From a virus: 44,483 bases of DNA. Below the pieces are notes generated by a model. The model was not told the DNA's origin and ran no database searches. It was given only the letters and a program-made list of their open reading frames with translations. This document shows, piece by piece, positions 17,327-26,131 of the stretch. Each line of letters starts with the position of its first letter. Position 1 is the first letter of the stretch. Location: positions 1-44,483 of the IMG/VR virus record IMGVR_UViG_3300025117_000116, one strand, 5' to 3'. A program made the position numbers and the translations under genes.

Positions 17327-18013
17327 CTAATAATATGTACACTCAGCTTTGATCCTACCCGTGCTATGAAAACTTACAGCCGTTGGGACTAACAATAATG
17401 AAACCCACCATGAATGCCCAGTACTTGTTTTATTATGGGCTGTCACAGTTAATTTACTTGTGGGTGTAACATGCCTCCATCCACCTCCAGATGTAAAAGG
17501 CGCAACAGAAGCTAATTCCAACATTTTAACATGACAACTCTTACTTTGCTCGGTAACTGGATCCCCAGAACCAAAATGAACAGTCACAGGATTGCAAGCA
17601 ACGGCTACATCATGATTAAAATGTAAAAGTATACCTTCATAGGGAGCAGGAGAAGAAGCGTTTGCACTAGGCATAAACGGATCAGTCAAAATCTGAGTCC
17701 CACTAGAAGCTGAATGTGCCCTCATCCAGCCAATTAGACCAGTTCCCGATCCAACATAACTATAATATTTACCTGTACTAATATTACATTGAGCATAAAA
17801 TGCATAAGGAGAATCTTCTATAATAGAAGGGGCTGAAGTTTGATCACTAGCTATATGTAAAACTGTCGCTGAAGTATTAACTGTAATAGTTTGACCTATC
17901 TGAGACCTAATACCTGATCCAAAATTAAATGCTTGCGTTGATAAACAACTAGAATATCCAGCTGTCATTGCCGTATTTGCTGTAGTCTTAACGCCCATCT
18001 GCCAATGCGCCAT
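17327..18013 (-). CDS. Putative capsid-associated surface protein
   Basis: 228 residues, Ser/Thr/Ala/Gly-rich with many short strands and several paired His/Trp near the C-terminus (TGHSWWVSLLLVP). Such low-charge, strand-rich sequences are common in head-decoration or fibre proteins. It lies between the 176-residue head-module protein and the other surface genes. There is no signal peptide. Function unproven. Confidence 0.55.
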   Translation of the reverse strand: MAHWQMGVKTTANTAMTAGYSSCLSTQAFNFGSGIRSQIGQTITVNTSATVLHIASDQTSAPSIIEDSPYAFYAQCNISTGKYYSYVGSGTGLIGWMRAHSASSGTQILTDPFMPSANASSPAPYEGILLHFNHDVAVACNPVTVHFGSGDPVTEQSKSCHVKMLELASVAPFTSGGGWRHVTPTSKLTVTAHNKTSTGHSWWVSLLLVPTAVSFHSTGRIKAECTYY

Positions 18014-18049
18014 TGTAACTCCTTATCCTATATAAACTTAACTTTTCAA

Positions 18050-18580
18050 CTATCTACTAATTGGTCTAGTAAACAACTCTCTATTTCGTTCAGCATCAGT
18101 TTGATACTGTTGACTTTTTATCCATTCAGCTTTCAGATTAGCTTCTCTTAAATCAACATACTGTAAATATCCAGATGGTCTACTAGTCTCAACTAACACC
18201 TTACGAATTCTTCCAAAAATATAATAAGAATCTAGTTTATCAATTTCCTTTTCAAATTTCTTAATACTAAGACTCGTCAATTCTTTAATTTTATCATCTG
18301 CCATACAATTTGAAAACCCATTATGATCTGGGTAAGTTTTAGTAAAAATTAAACATCCTTCTTTAAAAGCTTGATATTCAAGCATTTCTTCAATTTCAAC
18401 TTCATTAACATCAAATTCTTTATCGGCGTCTATAACCCTACCCTTACCTTGCTCGTCGTTAAAAACTATTTTACCAGTTGGAAGAATATTTTTTAACCTA
18501 TAAACTTTACGTCTTTTTTCATCACGATCTTGGTCTCCGTCTACACTGGTAGATACAATCTTTCTTTGTATTTTTGCCAT
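18050..18580 (-). CDS. Head-module protein, unknown function
   Basis: 176 residues directly downstream of the major capsid gene. The N-terminus is basic (DEKRRKVYRLKN); residues about 30-60 look like a small beta domain, and the rest is helical and charged. The start has GGAAG upstream. Genes in this slot often encode head-completion or adaptor proteins; no diagnostic motif is visible. Confidence 0.5.
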   Translation of the reverse strand: MAKIQRKIVSTSVDGDQDRDEKRRKVYRLKNILPTGKIVFNDEQGKGRVIDADKEFDVNEVEIEEMLEYQAFKEGCLIFTKTYPDHNGFSNCMADDKIKELTSLSIKKFEKEIDKLDSYYIFGRIRKVLVETSRPSGYLQYVDLREANLKAEWIKSQQYQTDAERNRELFTRPISR

Positions 18581-18617
18581 AACTTCCTTTCATGAAGGGT
18601 GCCAAAGCACCCAGAGT

Positions 18618-19541
18618 TTAAGTCGTCAAATAACGATATACAGCTTCAGGATAAAATACAGCCGCTCCAACTAGTACCCAAGCATGAATATGCCAATTCA
18701 AAGTACCAACTTCAATATCATCAACCGACTGCATTTCCTGCCACCAACCAAATCTACCAACATCCTGACCAATAACTAGAATGTCCTTAGACGATCCATA
18801 AGATCTTCCATCTGGTCCTTTATAATCCTTATACCCAACAAGAGGAAGACCTTTATAAACACCAAAAGTCCCACGTTTAATGATATCTTCTTTTACCGAT
18901 TCAGGAAAAATATCAAGAGTAGTAGTGCTCTGATTAAACTCCATACACGCAGAAAGAATATTCCTACGTCCAACAATAACCCTAGCCCCGCCAGCCTGAT
19001 CCTCAATTTGATTAATAGCGGTATTTAATGCTGTCTGACTAAAAGCGCCAGTAGCATAATTGCTAAGAGTTGAAGTACTAGGAACAGCAGCTATCATAGT
19101 GTCAAGAGCAATCTTATTGACTTGAGCTTGAATTGCCCTCTGTCCTTTAGATATTTGATCTGCAATCGTGCCATACCTCCCGCTTTGTAACTGTAAAAGA
19201 GGAAGCATAATATGGCAAGAAATCATTTCACTAGAGTATGTAAATTCCTTATTTCTAGGTTGTGTAATTGGAGCATAACTACCAGGTGTATGAATATATG
19301 CTTGGAGTTCTCCATCAAGTTCAAAATATGGTTGTTCATTTACACCATAAGTTTCCTTGGTATAAAGTAGAGATGTCAGATCAGTCTGTTCAACTCGATT
19401 CTGTAATGTCTTTACAACTTGAGTAGCAATAGATCTACGAGCTTCTTGATCCCCATGTATAATATCAGAAACACTAGAAGCAAGAGCCTTACGTAATTCT
19501 ACTGGATCAAATTCTTCATCCTTATCAATTAAATCACTCAT
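18618..19541 (-). CDS. Major capsid protein, HK97 fold
   Basis: 307 residues. The helical N-terminus is followed by an E-loop-like region (residues about 65-105, LDGELQAYIHTPGSY), a spine helix with IADQISKGQRAIQAQVNKIALDT split by a turn, and the A-domain pattern ARVIVGRRNILSACM and FGVYKGLPLVGYKDY. The length suits an HK97-type subunit with a separate scaffold. It follows protease, scaffold and decoration genes, the standard order. A strong GGAGG site lies upstream of 19541. High confidence from order and pattern, although not matched to a named family member. Confidence 0.85.
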   Translation of the reverse strand: MSDLIDKDEEFDPVELRKALASSVSDIIHGDQEARRSIATQVVKTLQNRVEQTDLTSLLYTKETYGVNEQPYFELDGELQAYIHTPGSYAPITQPRNKEFTYSSEMISCHIMLPLLQLQSGRYGTIADQISKGQRAIQAQVNKIALDTMIAAVPSTSTLSNYATGAFSQTALNTAINQIEDQAGGARVIVGRRNILSACMEFNQSTTTLDIFPESVKEDIIKRGTFGVYKGLPLVGYKDYKGPDGRSYGSSKDILVIGQDVGRFGWWQEMQSVDDIEVGTLNWHIHAWVLVGAAVFYPEAVYRYLTT

Positions 19542-19569
19542 ATAAATCCTCCAAAATATCTAAGTAAAA

Positions 19570-20178
19570 CTACAGAATAGCACCATTAAATGTCATTTCA
19601 CTACGATACGGATTAACATCCAGCCGTAAATATATACCCGTAGAGGTAGAACCAACCAACTCAAGAACTTTCACTTTAGATCCAAAATAAGCAGCAGCAG
19701 TTGTCCAAGCTACAATAGCGGTAGCAGCAAATCCAGTATATGTAAATGCAGATGTCCCAACCCATTTACCAACATACCCAGTTTTAGTGCCAATATATGC
19801 ATTACGCCAAAATGCTGTGGCAATATACTGTGCGGCAGTGGCCAGATTATCGCCCAACCAATATTTTGACCATGTGGGTTGATGAACGCATCCTCCATTA
19901 ACTTTAATTTCACATTCTCCAGTAAGAACAACAACTCTAGAACCCTTTACTAATTTATCGGTGGCATCAGCGGTATCGCTACCAGTCTGAATCATTGGAT
20001 ACTGATTTACTATTCCGGCAAATAACTTAGCCTGGGCGGAAGTTGCTGGGAGATTGACATACCAGTCGCTTCCAGATTTACCTGAAATATAAACTGGTGC
20101 CCCTCGATAAGCATCTGCGGTATTAATCTTATAACTGCCATTAAAATTTTCATCTTTTGCTTTAAGAATTTCCAACAT
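19570..20178 (-). CDS. Putative capsid decoration / head-stabilising protein
   Basis: 202 residues, with GGAGGAATTT upstream of the start. Beta-rich with many Ala/Gly/Thr; the pattern KGSRVVVLTGECEIKVNGG fits a small barrel like the gpD / DUF2190 type. It lies between scaffold and major capsid genes, where lambda-like phages carry the trimeric decoration protein. That placement is the main evidence. Confidence 0.6.
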   Translation of the reverse strand: MLEILKAKDENFNGSYKINTADAYRGAPVYISGKSGSDWYVNLPATSAQAKLFAGIVNQYPMIQTGSDTADATDKLVKGSRVVVLTGECEIKVNGGCVHQPTWSKYWLGDNLATAAQYIATAFWRNAYIGTKTGYVGKWVGTSAFTYTGFAATAIVAWTTAAAYFGSKVKVLELVGSTSTGIYLRLDVNPYRSEMTFNGAIL

Positions 20179-20204
20179 AAATAAATTCCTCCAATTATCC
20201 TAAA

Positions 20205-20924
20205 TTAACCTAACTTTGTGTGCTGTTTAATACCAGCCATAACCATATTTATAATTTTTGGTTTAGGGTCATCATCAATTACTTTTAGATCTATATTACC
20301 ACTAGCTTTTACTAAATCTAATTTAGGGCCAGATACTTTCAATTCAGTTTTAATAGTAGACAACACCCCAAGTGTAATGTCAAAATCTTCATCGCTCATT
20401 TTCTTAATATGTTCAGTCTTCTTCTCGTCAAAAGATTTAGTATCAACATTTGCCCCAGTCAACTTTTCAAGACGAGAGTTTAACTTGATCTGTGCCTGAG
20501 CATCCTCAATATCCCTCTCATACTTTTGAGTTTTCTCAGTTAATTCATTGACCTTCTTGTCAAGTTGATCAATAGTATTCTTTGCCTCTGTAAACTTAGT
20601 TTCAATATCAGTTTTTTCCTTAGTTAAATTTTCATTAGCAATTGTTAATTCATTAATCTTAATTTCACTTTCTTTTAAAGATTTCTCAACAACTTTTACG
20701 GTATTAACTTGTTCCGCTATAATACCCTTAAACTCATCAATTGAAAGTTTTCCAATTTCACTCATATCTTCTCCTCCAAAATTATCAATATTAATCCCAA
20801 ACTTAACAGTAGCAATTGCTATTTCATCAACTATTCTTAACTGTTCCTCCTTTTCCAAGGAATCTTTCTCTAAAAGAAACTTATTTATAGACTCTATTGT
20901 TTTTTCTTTTGTGTTAAAATTCAT
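20205..20924 (-). CDS. Scaffolding (prohead core) protein
   Basis: 239 residues, dominated by a long coiled coil (about 60-165, heptads with Lys/Glu and Leu/Ile) and a short helix-turn C-terminus with basic residues ending IKQHTKLG, typical of scaffold proteins whose C-terminus contacts the capsid shell. It overlaps the protease gene by 11 bases, so both are translationally coupled and the protease probably digests it during maturation. The start has GAGGAAAAG upstream. Confidence 0.78.
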   Translation of the reverse strand: MNFNTKEKTIESINKFLLEKDSLEKEEQLRIVDEIAIATVKFGINIDNFGGEDMSEIGKLSIDEFKGIIAEQVNTVKVVEKSLKESEIKINELTIANENLTKEKTDIETKFTEAKNTIDQLDKKVNELTEKTQKYERDIEDAQAQIKLNSRLEKLTGANVDTKSFDEKKTEHIKKMSDEDFDITLGVLSTIKTELKVSGPKLDLVKASGNIDLKVIDDDPKPKIINMVMAGIKQHTKLG

Positions 20925-21693
20925 ATCTTTTCCTCATAAATTTATAATAATCAAGCAAATCTGGCCCCAATAACTTAACTATCGCTTTATGTCTATTGCT
21001 AGCTGCCAAAGCTAGTCCAACCGCATCTCTATCTGCCGGATTTTTAACTACCCCGGCCCCCACAAACTTACTGCCCCTTAATATCCTATACGTATTTTTG
21101 GCTGTTGAAAAACGGTTTGAAAGATGTTCGCAATACTCATTGTCATAAACATACTTATTCCCACAGGTAGAACAAATTACATAATCAAAATAATCTTCCA
21201 TAGAACAATAAAGAGACTTATGTTCCCACCTTTTCTGAACCTCTTTAGCTCTTGCCTTATTCAAAATTTTCCACAATACCCCAGAAATATAAATAAAAGA
21301 CTTGCTTATATTAGCCCCTAATTCTTTAATACGCTCTGAGTTAGAAACATGAACAAACTCAGATTCACTAATTACCCCTATTACTTCGTCTGTATGTTCC
21401 CAGTCAAGTCTTTGTAGTTTAGCCGTTTGATAATCTTCTTTTAGCCCTTCCTCATCAAACCCGTCTTTATTGGAATTTGGGCCTTCAGTACAAAGTACAA
21501 ACCCTAATTTAAAATCATCCTTTATCCCAGCCTGAGAAAAATTCTCTAGATTTGAACTTAAATCACTTTTAATCTCTATATGATTAGCGTTAACTCGCTT
21601 CTCAAAACAATCTATACAGACATATTCATCCTGGAATATTGGATGTTGAAATTTCTTATCTTGTAATATAGATTTACAATTAAAACAAACCAT
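20914..21693 (-). CDS. Prohead maturation protease with zinc-finger-like modules, putative
   Basis: 259 residues. Residues about 60-170 resemble the herpesvirus/HK97-type head protease: GPNSNKDGFDEEGL, then LDWEHTDEVIGVI with a candidate catalytic His at 100, and SLYCSMEDYF with a candidate catalytic Ser at 164. Two cysteine clusters flank it: CFNC and CIDC at residues 3-29 and CSTCG then CEH at 174-190, likely zinc sites. The C-terminal 50 residues are basic. It is immediately upstream of the scaffold gene. The family assignment is good, the zinc role inferred; such fingers are not part of the usual protease. Confidence 0.68.
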   Translation of the reverse strand: MVCFNCKSILQDKKFQHPIFQDEYVCIDCFEKRVNANHIEIKSDLSSNLENFSQAGIKDDFKLGFVLCTEGPNSNKDGFDEEGLKEDYQTAKLQRLDWEHTDEVIGVISESEFVHVSNSERIKELGANISKSFIYISGVLWKILNKARAKEVQKRWEHKSLYCSMEDYFDYVICSTCGNKYVYDNEYCEHLSNRFSTAKNTYRILRGSKFVGAGVVKNPADRDAVGLALAASNRHKAIVKLLGPDLLDYYKFMRKRYEF

Positions 21694-21988
21694 TATAGTC
21701 CTTTTCTTTCATAACTCTAATCTTAATAAACATGTTATCATAATATGGATCAATAACTTGGAAATCTCCCGCCTTATCAAAAATCTTCTGATAAGTTTGC
21801 CCCCCCATATATGAGGATGCCCCAGGAAGAAGATCTGGAGACTCCCACTTTTCCCCACTCACCTTATGAACATTCTGCCCAGAATTTTCAAATGTAATCC
21901 AATCCCCAACTACTAAAGTAATATCTGATGGAGAAAAAGAAAAATCCTTTATAGATATCCAAAATCCCATATTCTTTATATCTGCCAT
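21680..21988 (-). CDS. Cupredoxin-like protein with incomplete copper site
   Basis: 102 residues forming one plastocyanin/azurin-type sandwich: FSFSPSDITLVVGDWITFEN, then the NVHKV strand with the first ligand His retained, the LLPGASS turn, IFDKAGDF and the final strand ending MFIKIRVM. At the second ligand loop the usual Cys-x2-His-x2-Met is replaced by D-P-Y-Y-D-N-M, so Cys and His are lost and only Met remains. It therefore probably does not bind copper as in blue-copper proteins. It has no signal peptide and overlaps the protease gene by 14 bases, suggesting a virion or head-assembly role. Confidence 0.7.
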   Translation of the reverse strand: MADIKNMGFWISIKDFSFSPSDITLVVGDWITFENSGQNVHKVSGEKWESPDLLPGASSYMGGQTYQKIFDKAGDFQVIDPYYDNMFIKIRVMKEKDYNGLF

Positions 21989-22036
21989 AATTCCTCCATA
22001 ATAAGTACGGTAAACCCATAAAAAACATTGGTTTGA

Positions 22037-22393
22037 CTATCTTATTTTTTTATCAAGTTTATGCACAGCATCTATAATCTGATCCTTAAAAATTCTGTTT
22101 TCATCCCTAAGTCCTTTGAATTCTAGTTTTATTTCTTCCATTTGTTTATTCCTAATCTTTTGCAGTTCCAAATGAGCAATAATTGACTCATCATGCTTTA
22201 ATATTGTTTCTCTAGTCTCATTAAATATTCTCTCATCACCTTCTTTTAGTGATGTAATAACTGAAGCATAAATTCTTGAATGCATATTATAACCAATCCC
22301 TATTATTGAAACTATCAAAACAATAATGGCAACAATAAATTGTGCCGTACTTAATGTTATAAACTCATTTCCAGAGTTATCTCTATGAACCAT
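22037..22393 (-). CDS. Membrane-anchored coiled-coil protein, unknown
   Basis: About 118 residues from the ATG at 22393, with GAGGAG upstream; the longer frame from 22405 begins at a TTG. There is one transmembrane helix (about residues 15-38, TAQFIVAIIVLIVSIIGIGY), then a long charged coiled coil. A single N-terminal helix with an extended coil is compatible with a holin/spanin-like or host-membrane protein. It lies inside the head module, so a scaffold-membrane or portal-associated role is also possible. No family recognised. Confidence 0.6.
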   Translation of the reverse strand: MVHRDNSGNEFITLSTAQFIVAIIVLIVSIIGIGYNMHSRIYASVITSLKEGDERIFNETRETILKHDESIIAHLELQKIRNKQMEEIKLEFKGLRDENRIFKDQIIDAVHKLDKKIR

Positions 22394-22643
22394 CCCACTC
22401 CTCAATTTCCCATAAATTTAATAATTTAAAAAACCTATCATAATATTCTATGTTATAAACTACACAATCAGAAATAGCTAAAGATGAATCCATTTCTTTA
22501 ACTGTTTTCCCATGTTTTTTATAAAACCAAATACTTGCCATTTTTTTACAATCCTGTATTTCTTTTTTACTTATTTTTCCCCCATTCTTTTTTTTCTTTT
22601 TTTCTATACAAGAATCTCTAACTACTAAATAATCCTTCGGCAT
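22383..22643 (-). CDS. Small lysine-rich protein, unknown
   Basis: About 86 residues from the ATG at 22643, which overlaps the last bases of the portal gene stop region; a longer version from 22670 lacks a good ribosome site. The N-terminal part is very basic (five Lys in a row around residue 15-20) and has the pattern KKEIQDCKKMASIWFYKKHGK, of the kind seen in small phage head proteins. Function unknown. Confidence 0.5.
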   Translation of the reverse strand: MPKDYLVVRDSCIEKKKKKNGGKISKKEIQDCKKMASIWFYKKHGKTVKEMDSSLAISDCVVYNIEYYDRFFKLLNLWEIEEWDGS

Positions 22644-22644
22644 A

Positions 22645-24483
22645 TTACACTCTACATTCACCAATCCCATTAATTAAGTTTTTATGAAAATCCCCAAGAC
22701 CTTCCAAAACAAGTTCAATTCCTATTTTCTCTGGATATAGTCTTAGAATTTCTAAAAATTTATCTCTTTCCTTTTCTAGAACATTTCTACAACTAGTAGC
22801 TATACCATAATATCCCAGACTTTCATTAATTCTATAAGATAAATCTAAAATTCTTTGAGATTGTCCTATAATATAACTAGTTAATTTTTCTCTATTTTCC
22901 ATTCTATTAGTATGGAGATAACTAGACATGCTAGAAAACACATCATCAAAAATATCATTTTCTGCCCCATTTAGAATTGATTGACTTGACGGCCCCGATG
23001 TTTTTGTTGGATCAAAAGTTTTTTCCTTTTCTTTCTTTTTAATATCGCTCTCTTTTGGCTTACCTTGGTCTGAAGAAGGATCATTTGAAAATGGAAGTTT
23101 AGGATGTATAAATAATTTATCCTCTCCATCTTTAAGAATTTGTTTCTTATTTACAATAATAATATCTGGGTCCCTACCACTTTCACTTAAAGCTGTCCTA
23201 GGATCAATTAACCCTCTATCATAAAAAGACAGAATAAGATTTTTCATTTCTACTTCACTGGTAAGATTCATTCTATCCCAAACTACTACTGGTTTTTTCT
23301 TAATAACAATGTTATTTTGATCTGCTATTTGTATAATAGTATCTTCAATCCAAACTGTAAGGCTTTTTCTCATAGATTGTAAAGTCTCAAGTAGAGCTAT
23401 GAACGAATCCCATACATTACTAGTTGGAGGCCCTCCAATCAAAGGATCTACTGCTCCTAAAGCATACTTCAATTGGGCTACAGCCTGATCATATCTTTTA
23501 TCAAATGAAAGTATTTTCCCATCTGGCCCAACCTGTAAAATATCAACATCATGCGCCCATACTAAATATTTATTTGGATCAACTCCATTTTGTTGCTTAA
23601 GTAGATCGGCAAATTTGTTTAATCTTCCTTGATCGGCTGGAAATGTATCACTGCCAATTCTAAAAACAGTAATTAAATTTATCATACCCTCTAAAGTGGC
23701 ATCATCTAATCTTTGTAACTTAGTCATAATTGAAAGAGGTTTAAAAGTCCTAGTTAAATACGGAATACCCCAATCTTCATAATCCATTGCCTTGCGTTTA
23801 ATATGAGTAACTAATTCTGCATCTAATGGAATATGGGCATTAAATCTAAAACCTATATCTTTAATAGATCTTTTATATTTTCTACGAATCATACTTGGTA
23901 TATTTTTTGTATTTTTATCTTTCCTAGCGTCTTTGATCAAAAGTTTAGCTAAATCGTCATTTACCCTATAAAGTATAGGTTTTGGGCCAAATTGAGAAAT
24001 GGTTTTATCTATAAAAATTCTTTCTGGGTTCAAAAGTGTAACCCTAGTAGGCCATACTTCATTATTTATTAATTGGTATGTTTTTAATGGGAACACATTA
24101 CCAGAAACTAGAAATCCTAAACCCATTCGTTGCATTAAATGATAAATTCCTGGCTCCACCCCGGCCCCAGTGTTAACATTATCAAAAAATTCTTCTATTA
24201 TCTTATCAAGTTTTTTATCGCCAGTTGGCTCAACTCTTAAATTTGTAGTAGCAAAATTATTCATTACATCAATTGTTGTTCCGCTAATTGGATCTAATTT
24301 ATGAATTTTTGAACACGCTAACATAATATCATAAATAGACTCACTATTATAGTCTAGTTCTGAAAGCGTATTCAAAAATGAAAGTGGATCTTTAATAGTG
24401 GAGGGAATCCTATATGCAGTAACAACATGACCATCAACTTGAGAAAGAATATTTAAAGAAGTTTTATCTTCAACTATCTTCAT
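22645..24483 (-). CDS. Portal protein
   Basis: 612 residues. The portal pattern is visible: an N-terminal clip/stem with SGTTIDVMNNFATTNLRVEP, a GNVFPLK turn and NPERIFID, and a helical centre with a DDATLEGMINLITVFRIG element and the crown pattern LETLQSMRKSLTVWIEDTI. The C-terminus is charged, with a flexible Lys/Ser stretch at about 470-500. The portal is the dodecameric DNA gate that docks the terminase. It lies directly downstream of the terminase gene. The start has AGGGG upstream. Confidence 0.88.
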   Translation of the reverse strand: MKIVEDKTSLNILSQVDGHVVTAYRIPSTIKDPLSFLNTLSELDYNSESIYDIMLACSKIHKLDPISGTTIDVMNNFATTNLRVEPTGDKKLDKIIEEFFDNVNTGAGVEPGIYHLMQRMGLGFLVSGNVFPLKTYQLINNEVWPTRVTLLNPERIFIDKTISQFGPKPILYRVNDDLAKLLIKDARKDKNTKNIPSMIRRKYKRSIKDIGFRFNAHIPLDAELVTHIKRKAMDYEDWGIPYLTRTFKPLSIMTKLQRLDDATLEGMINLITVFRIGSDTFPADQGRLNKFADLLKQQNGVDPNKYLVWAHDVDILQVGPDGKILSFDKRYDQAVAQLKYALGAVDPLIGGPPTSNVWDSFIALLETLQSMRKSLTVWIEDTIIQIADQNNIVIKKKPVVVWDRMNLTSEVEMKNLILSFYDRGLIDPRTALSESGRDPDIIIVNKKQILKDGEDKLFIHPKLPFSNDPSSDQGKPKESDIKKKEKEKTFDPTKTSGPSSQSILNGAENDIFDDVFSSMSSYLHTNRMENREKLTSYIIGQSQRILDLSYRINESLGYYGIATSCRNVLEKERDKFLEILRLYPEKIGIELVLEGLGDFHKNLINGIGECRV

Positions 24484-24513
24484 ATCTACCCCTAGTAATG
24501 GTCAAAAATATAT

Positions 24514-26130
24514 TTAAACCCAATTTCCAACTGCTAAACTCTTTTTTTCTGAGTCTTCTATCATTTGATTAATTCCAATTTCATTAGCTGCTAAATTAGC
24601 TAAACCTAGGGCAGTTGCCCGATCTTTCTTTTGTTTAGAACTTGTTGTAAATTTTACATATGGACCAGCACTTTCAGCCCTAAGCATGACTAATTCTTGT
24701 TTTAAATGTATTATATTTTGGCATATTTTTTCTAATCCTATATCAGGATCTCTTCGCCTATCTATTGGCAATTTTAATTTATCATGTTGCATACTTGCTT
24801 TTAATGAATGATACATTAAAGAAATAAATGGTTGAGTAAAGTTTTTCATATATAAAATTTTAAGTCCATTTATATTTTGTAACTCCTTATCTTCTGCGTC
24901 TATAATTGGCGAATGTTTTTTATTAGTTCTTACGTCAATCCAGTTAGTCATTAATAAATCTTTGAGTGCTGCCCCACCACCAGATGCATCCATATAAACA
25001 GCACTTAAGTTAAAATCCTCAATATATATACGTAAAATTTCCGACATAAATTGGAACGACAAACCTGAATCTGCCCAGCAATTTACGACCCTAAAATAAT
25101 TACCATCTATTTTAATAATACATACAGCAAAATTATCGCCTTTTGCCGACCTAGCGACATCAACCCCCATAACATATCTAACTCCTTGAACACCTTGGAG
25201 TTCAACTGGTGAACCTTCAAACACTATAGGTTCACCGCTAATCATTTTAATATATGTTTCTTGTAATGGACTAGGGGTACTTTGTTGTATTAATTGTGGG
25301 GTTATAAATCCATGACTTTCAGTTGGGAATTTGCAATAGTTTTCCATTAAAAATTCTTCTACTGTAGTATTTGGATCATCCTTCATTCTATTTACTAAAT
25401 CCATATCTAGTTCAAATGGGGAATCTTTAGTCATTTTTAAATCATCAATATCAAATTCACACACTGCATATTTAGAGTTTTCTTCCATTTCATAGTATCT
25501 ATAGGAAACATACGTAGAATAAAAATGTCCAAAGGTCCACCAAGCTGTAGAACAAAGTAACATTTTATTATCAATGCCTTTTTTCTTAATATTCATCATT
25601 GGTATTATAACTAATCTAACAACTTGATCATCCATTTGAGCATATTCATCAATTAAAACTACATTATAACGTCTCCCTCTAATCCGATTACCATCACCTA
25701 TCGGCAAACTTTCAATTATAGACCCATTTTTAAACCTTAAAATAGACCTCATATTCCCGCGAACAACATTCCTAGTTTTAACGGAATTTCTTATATATGC
25801 AGAATTATCTAGAAATTCATCAATAAAATCAAGCAAATAATATGTTTGCCTATATGATGGAGCTATAATACCTATTTTAGTTTTTGGATAAAGCATAGCC
25901 CAAAGCACCAAAAGGACTGAACCTAAAAAAGTCTTGCTCAATCCCCTTGAAAAAAGAAAAATAATAAATTTTTTATGCCAGAAAGCCCTAACAGCAATGC
26001 GTTGGAACCATGTAAGATCTATATTGAAGATTTCTTTAATAGCTACGCATGGATTTTCACGATAAAATTCTATTAATCGCTCTGAATCATTTACCCCAAA
26101 CTGCTCTTTAACTGTAAGTCTAGCGTCCAA
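24514..26130 (-). CDS. terL: Terminase large subunit (packaging ATPase/nuclease)
   Basis: 538 residues. Walker A is FSRGLSKT (60-67), Walker B VVLIDEYAQ with DE at 161-162, and a motif III-like LLCSTAWW near 191-198. The C-terminal RNase-H-like nuclease has VMGVDVARS (Asp 324) and VYMDAS (Asp 381). It cuts and pumps DNA into the prohead. The start is a TTG at 26130 with AAGG upstream, two bases after the stop of the small subunit. Very confident. Confidence 0.95.
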   Translation of the reverse strand: MDARLTVKEQFGVNDSERLIEFYRENPCVAIKEIFNIDLTWFQRIAVRAFWHKKFIIFLFSRGLSKTFLGSVLLVLWAMLYPKTKIGIIAPSYRQTYYLLDFIDEFLDNSAYIRNSVKTRNVVRGNMRSILRFKNGSIIESLPIGDGNRIRGRRYNVVLIDEYAQMDDQVVRLVIIPMMNIKKKGIDNKMLLCSTAWWTFGHFYSTYVSYRYYEMEENSKYAVCEFDIDDLKMTKDSPFELDMDLVNRMKDDPNTTVEEFLMENYCKFPTESHGFITPQLIQQSTPSPLQETYIKMISGEPIVFEGSPVELQGVQGVRYVMGVDVARSAKGDNFAVCIIKIDGNYFRVVNCWADSGLSFQFMSEILRIYIEDFNLSAVYMDASGGGAALKDLLMTNWIDVRTNKKHSPIIDAEDKELQNINGLKILYMKNFTQPFISLMYHSLKASMQHDKLKLPIDRRRDPDIGLEKICQNIIHLKQELVMLRAESAGPYVKFTTSSKQKKDRATALGLANLAANEIGINQMIEDSEKKSLAVGNWV

Positions 26131-26131
26131 A

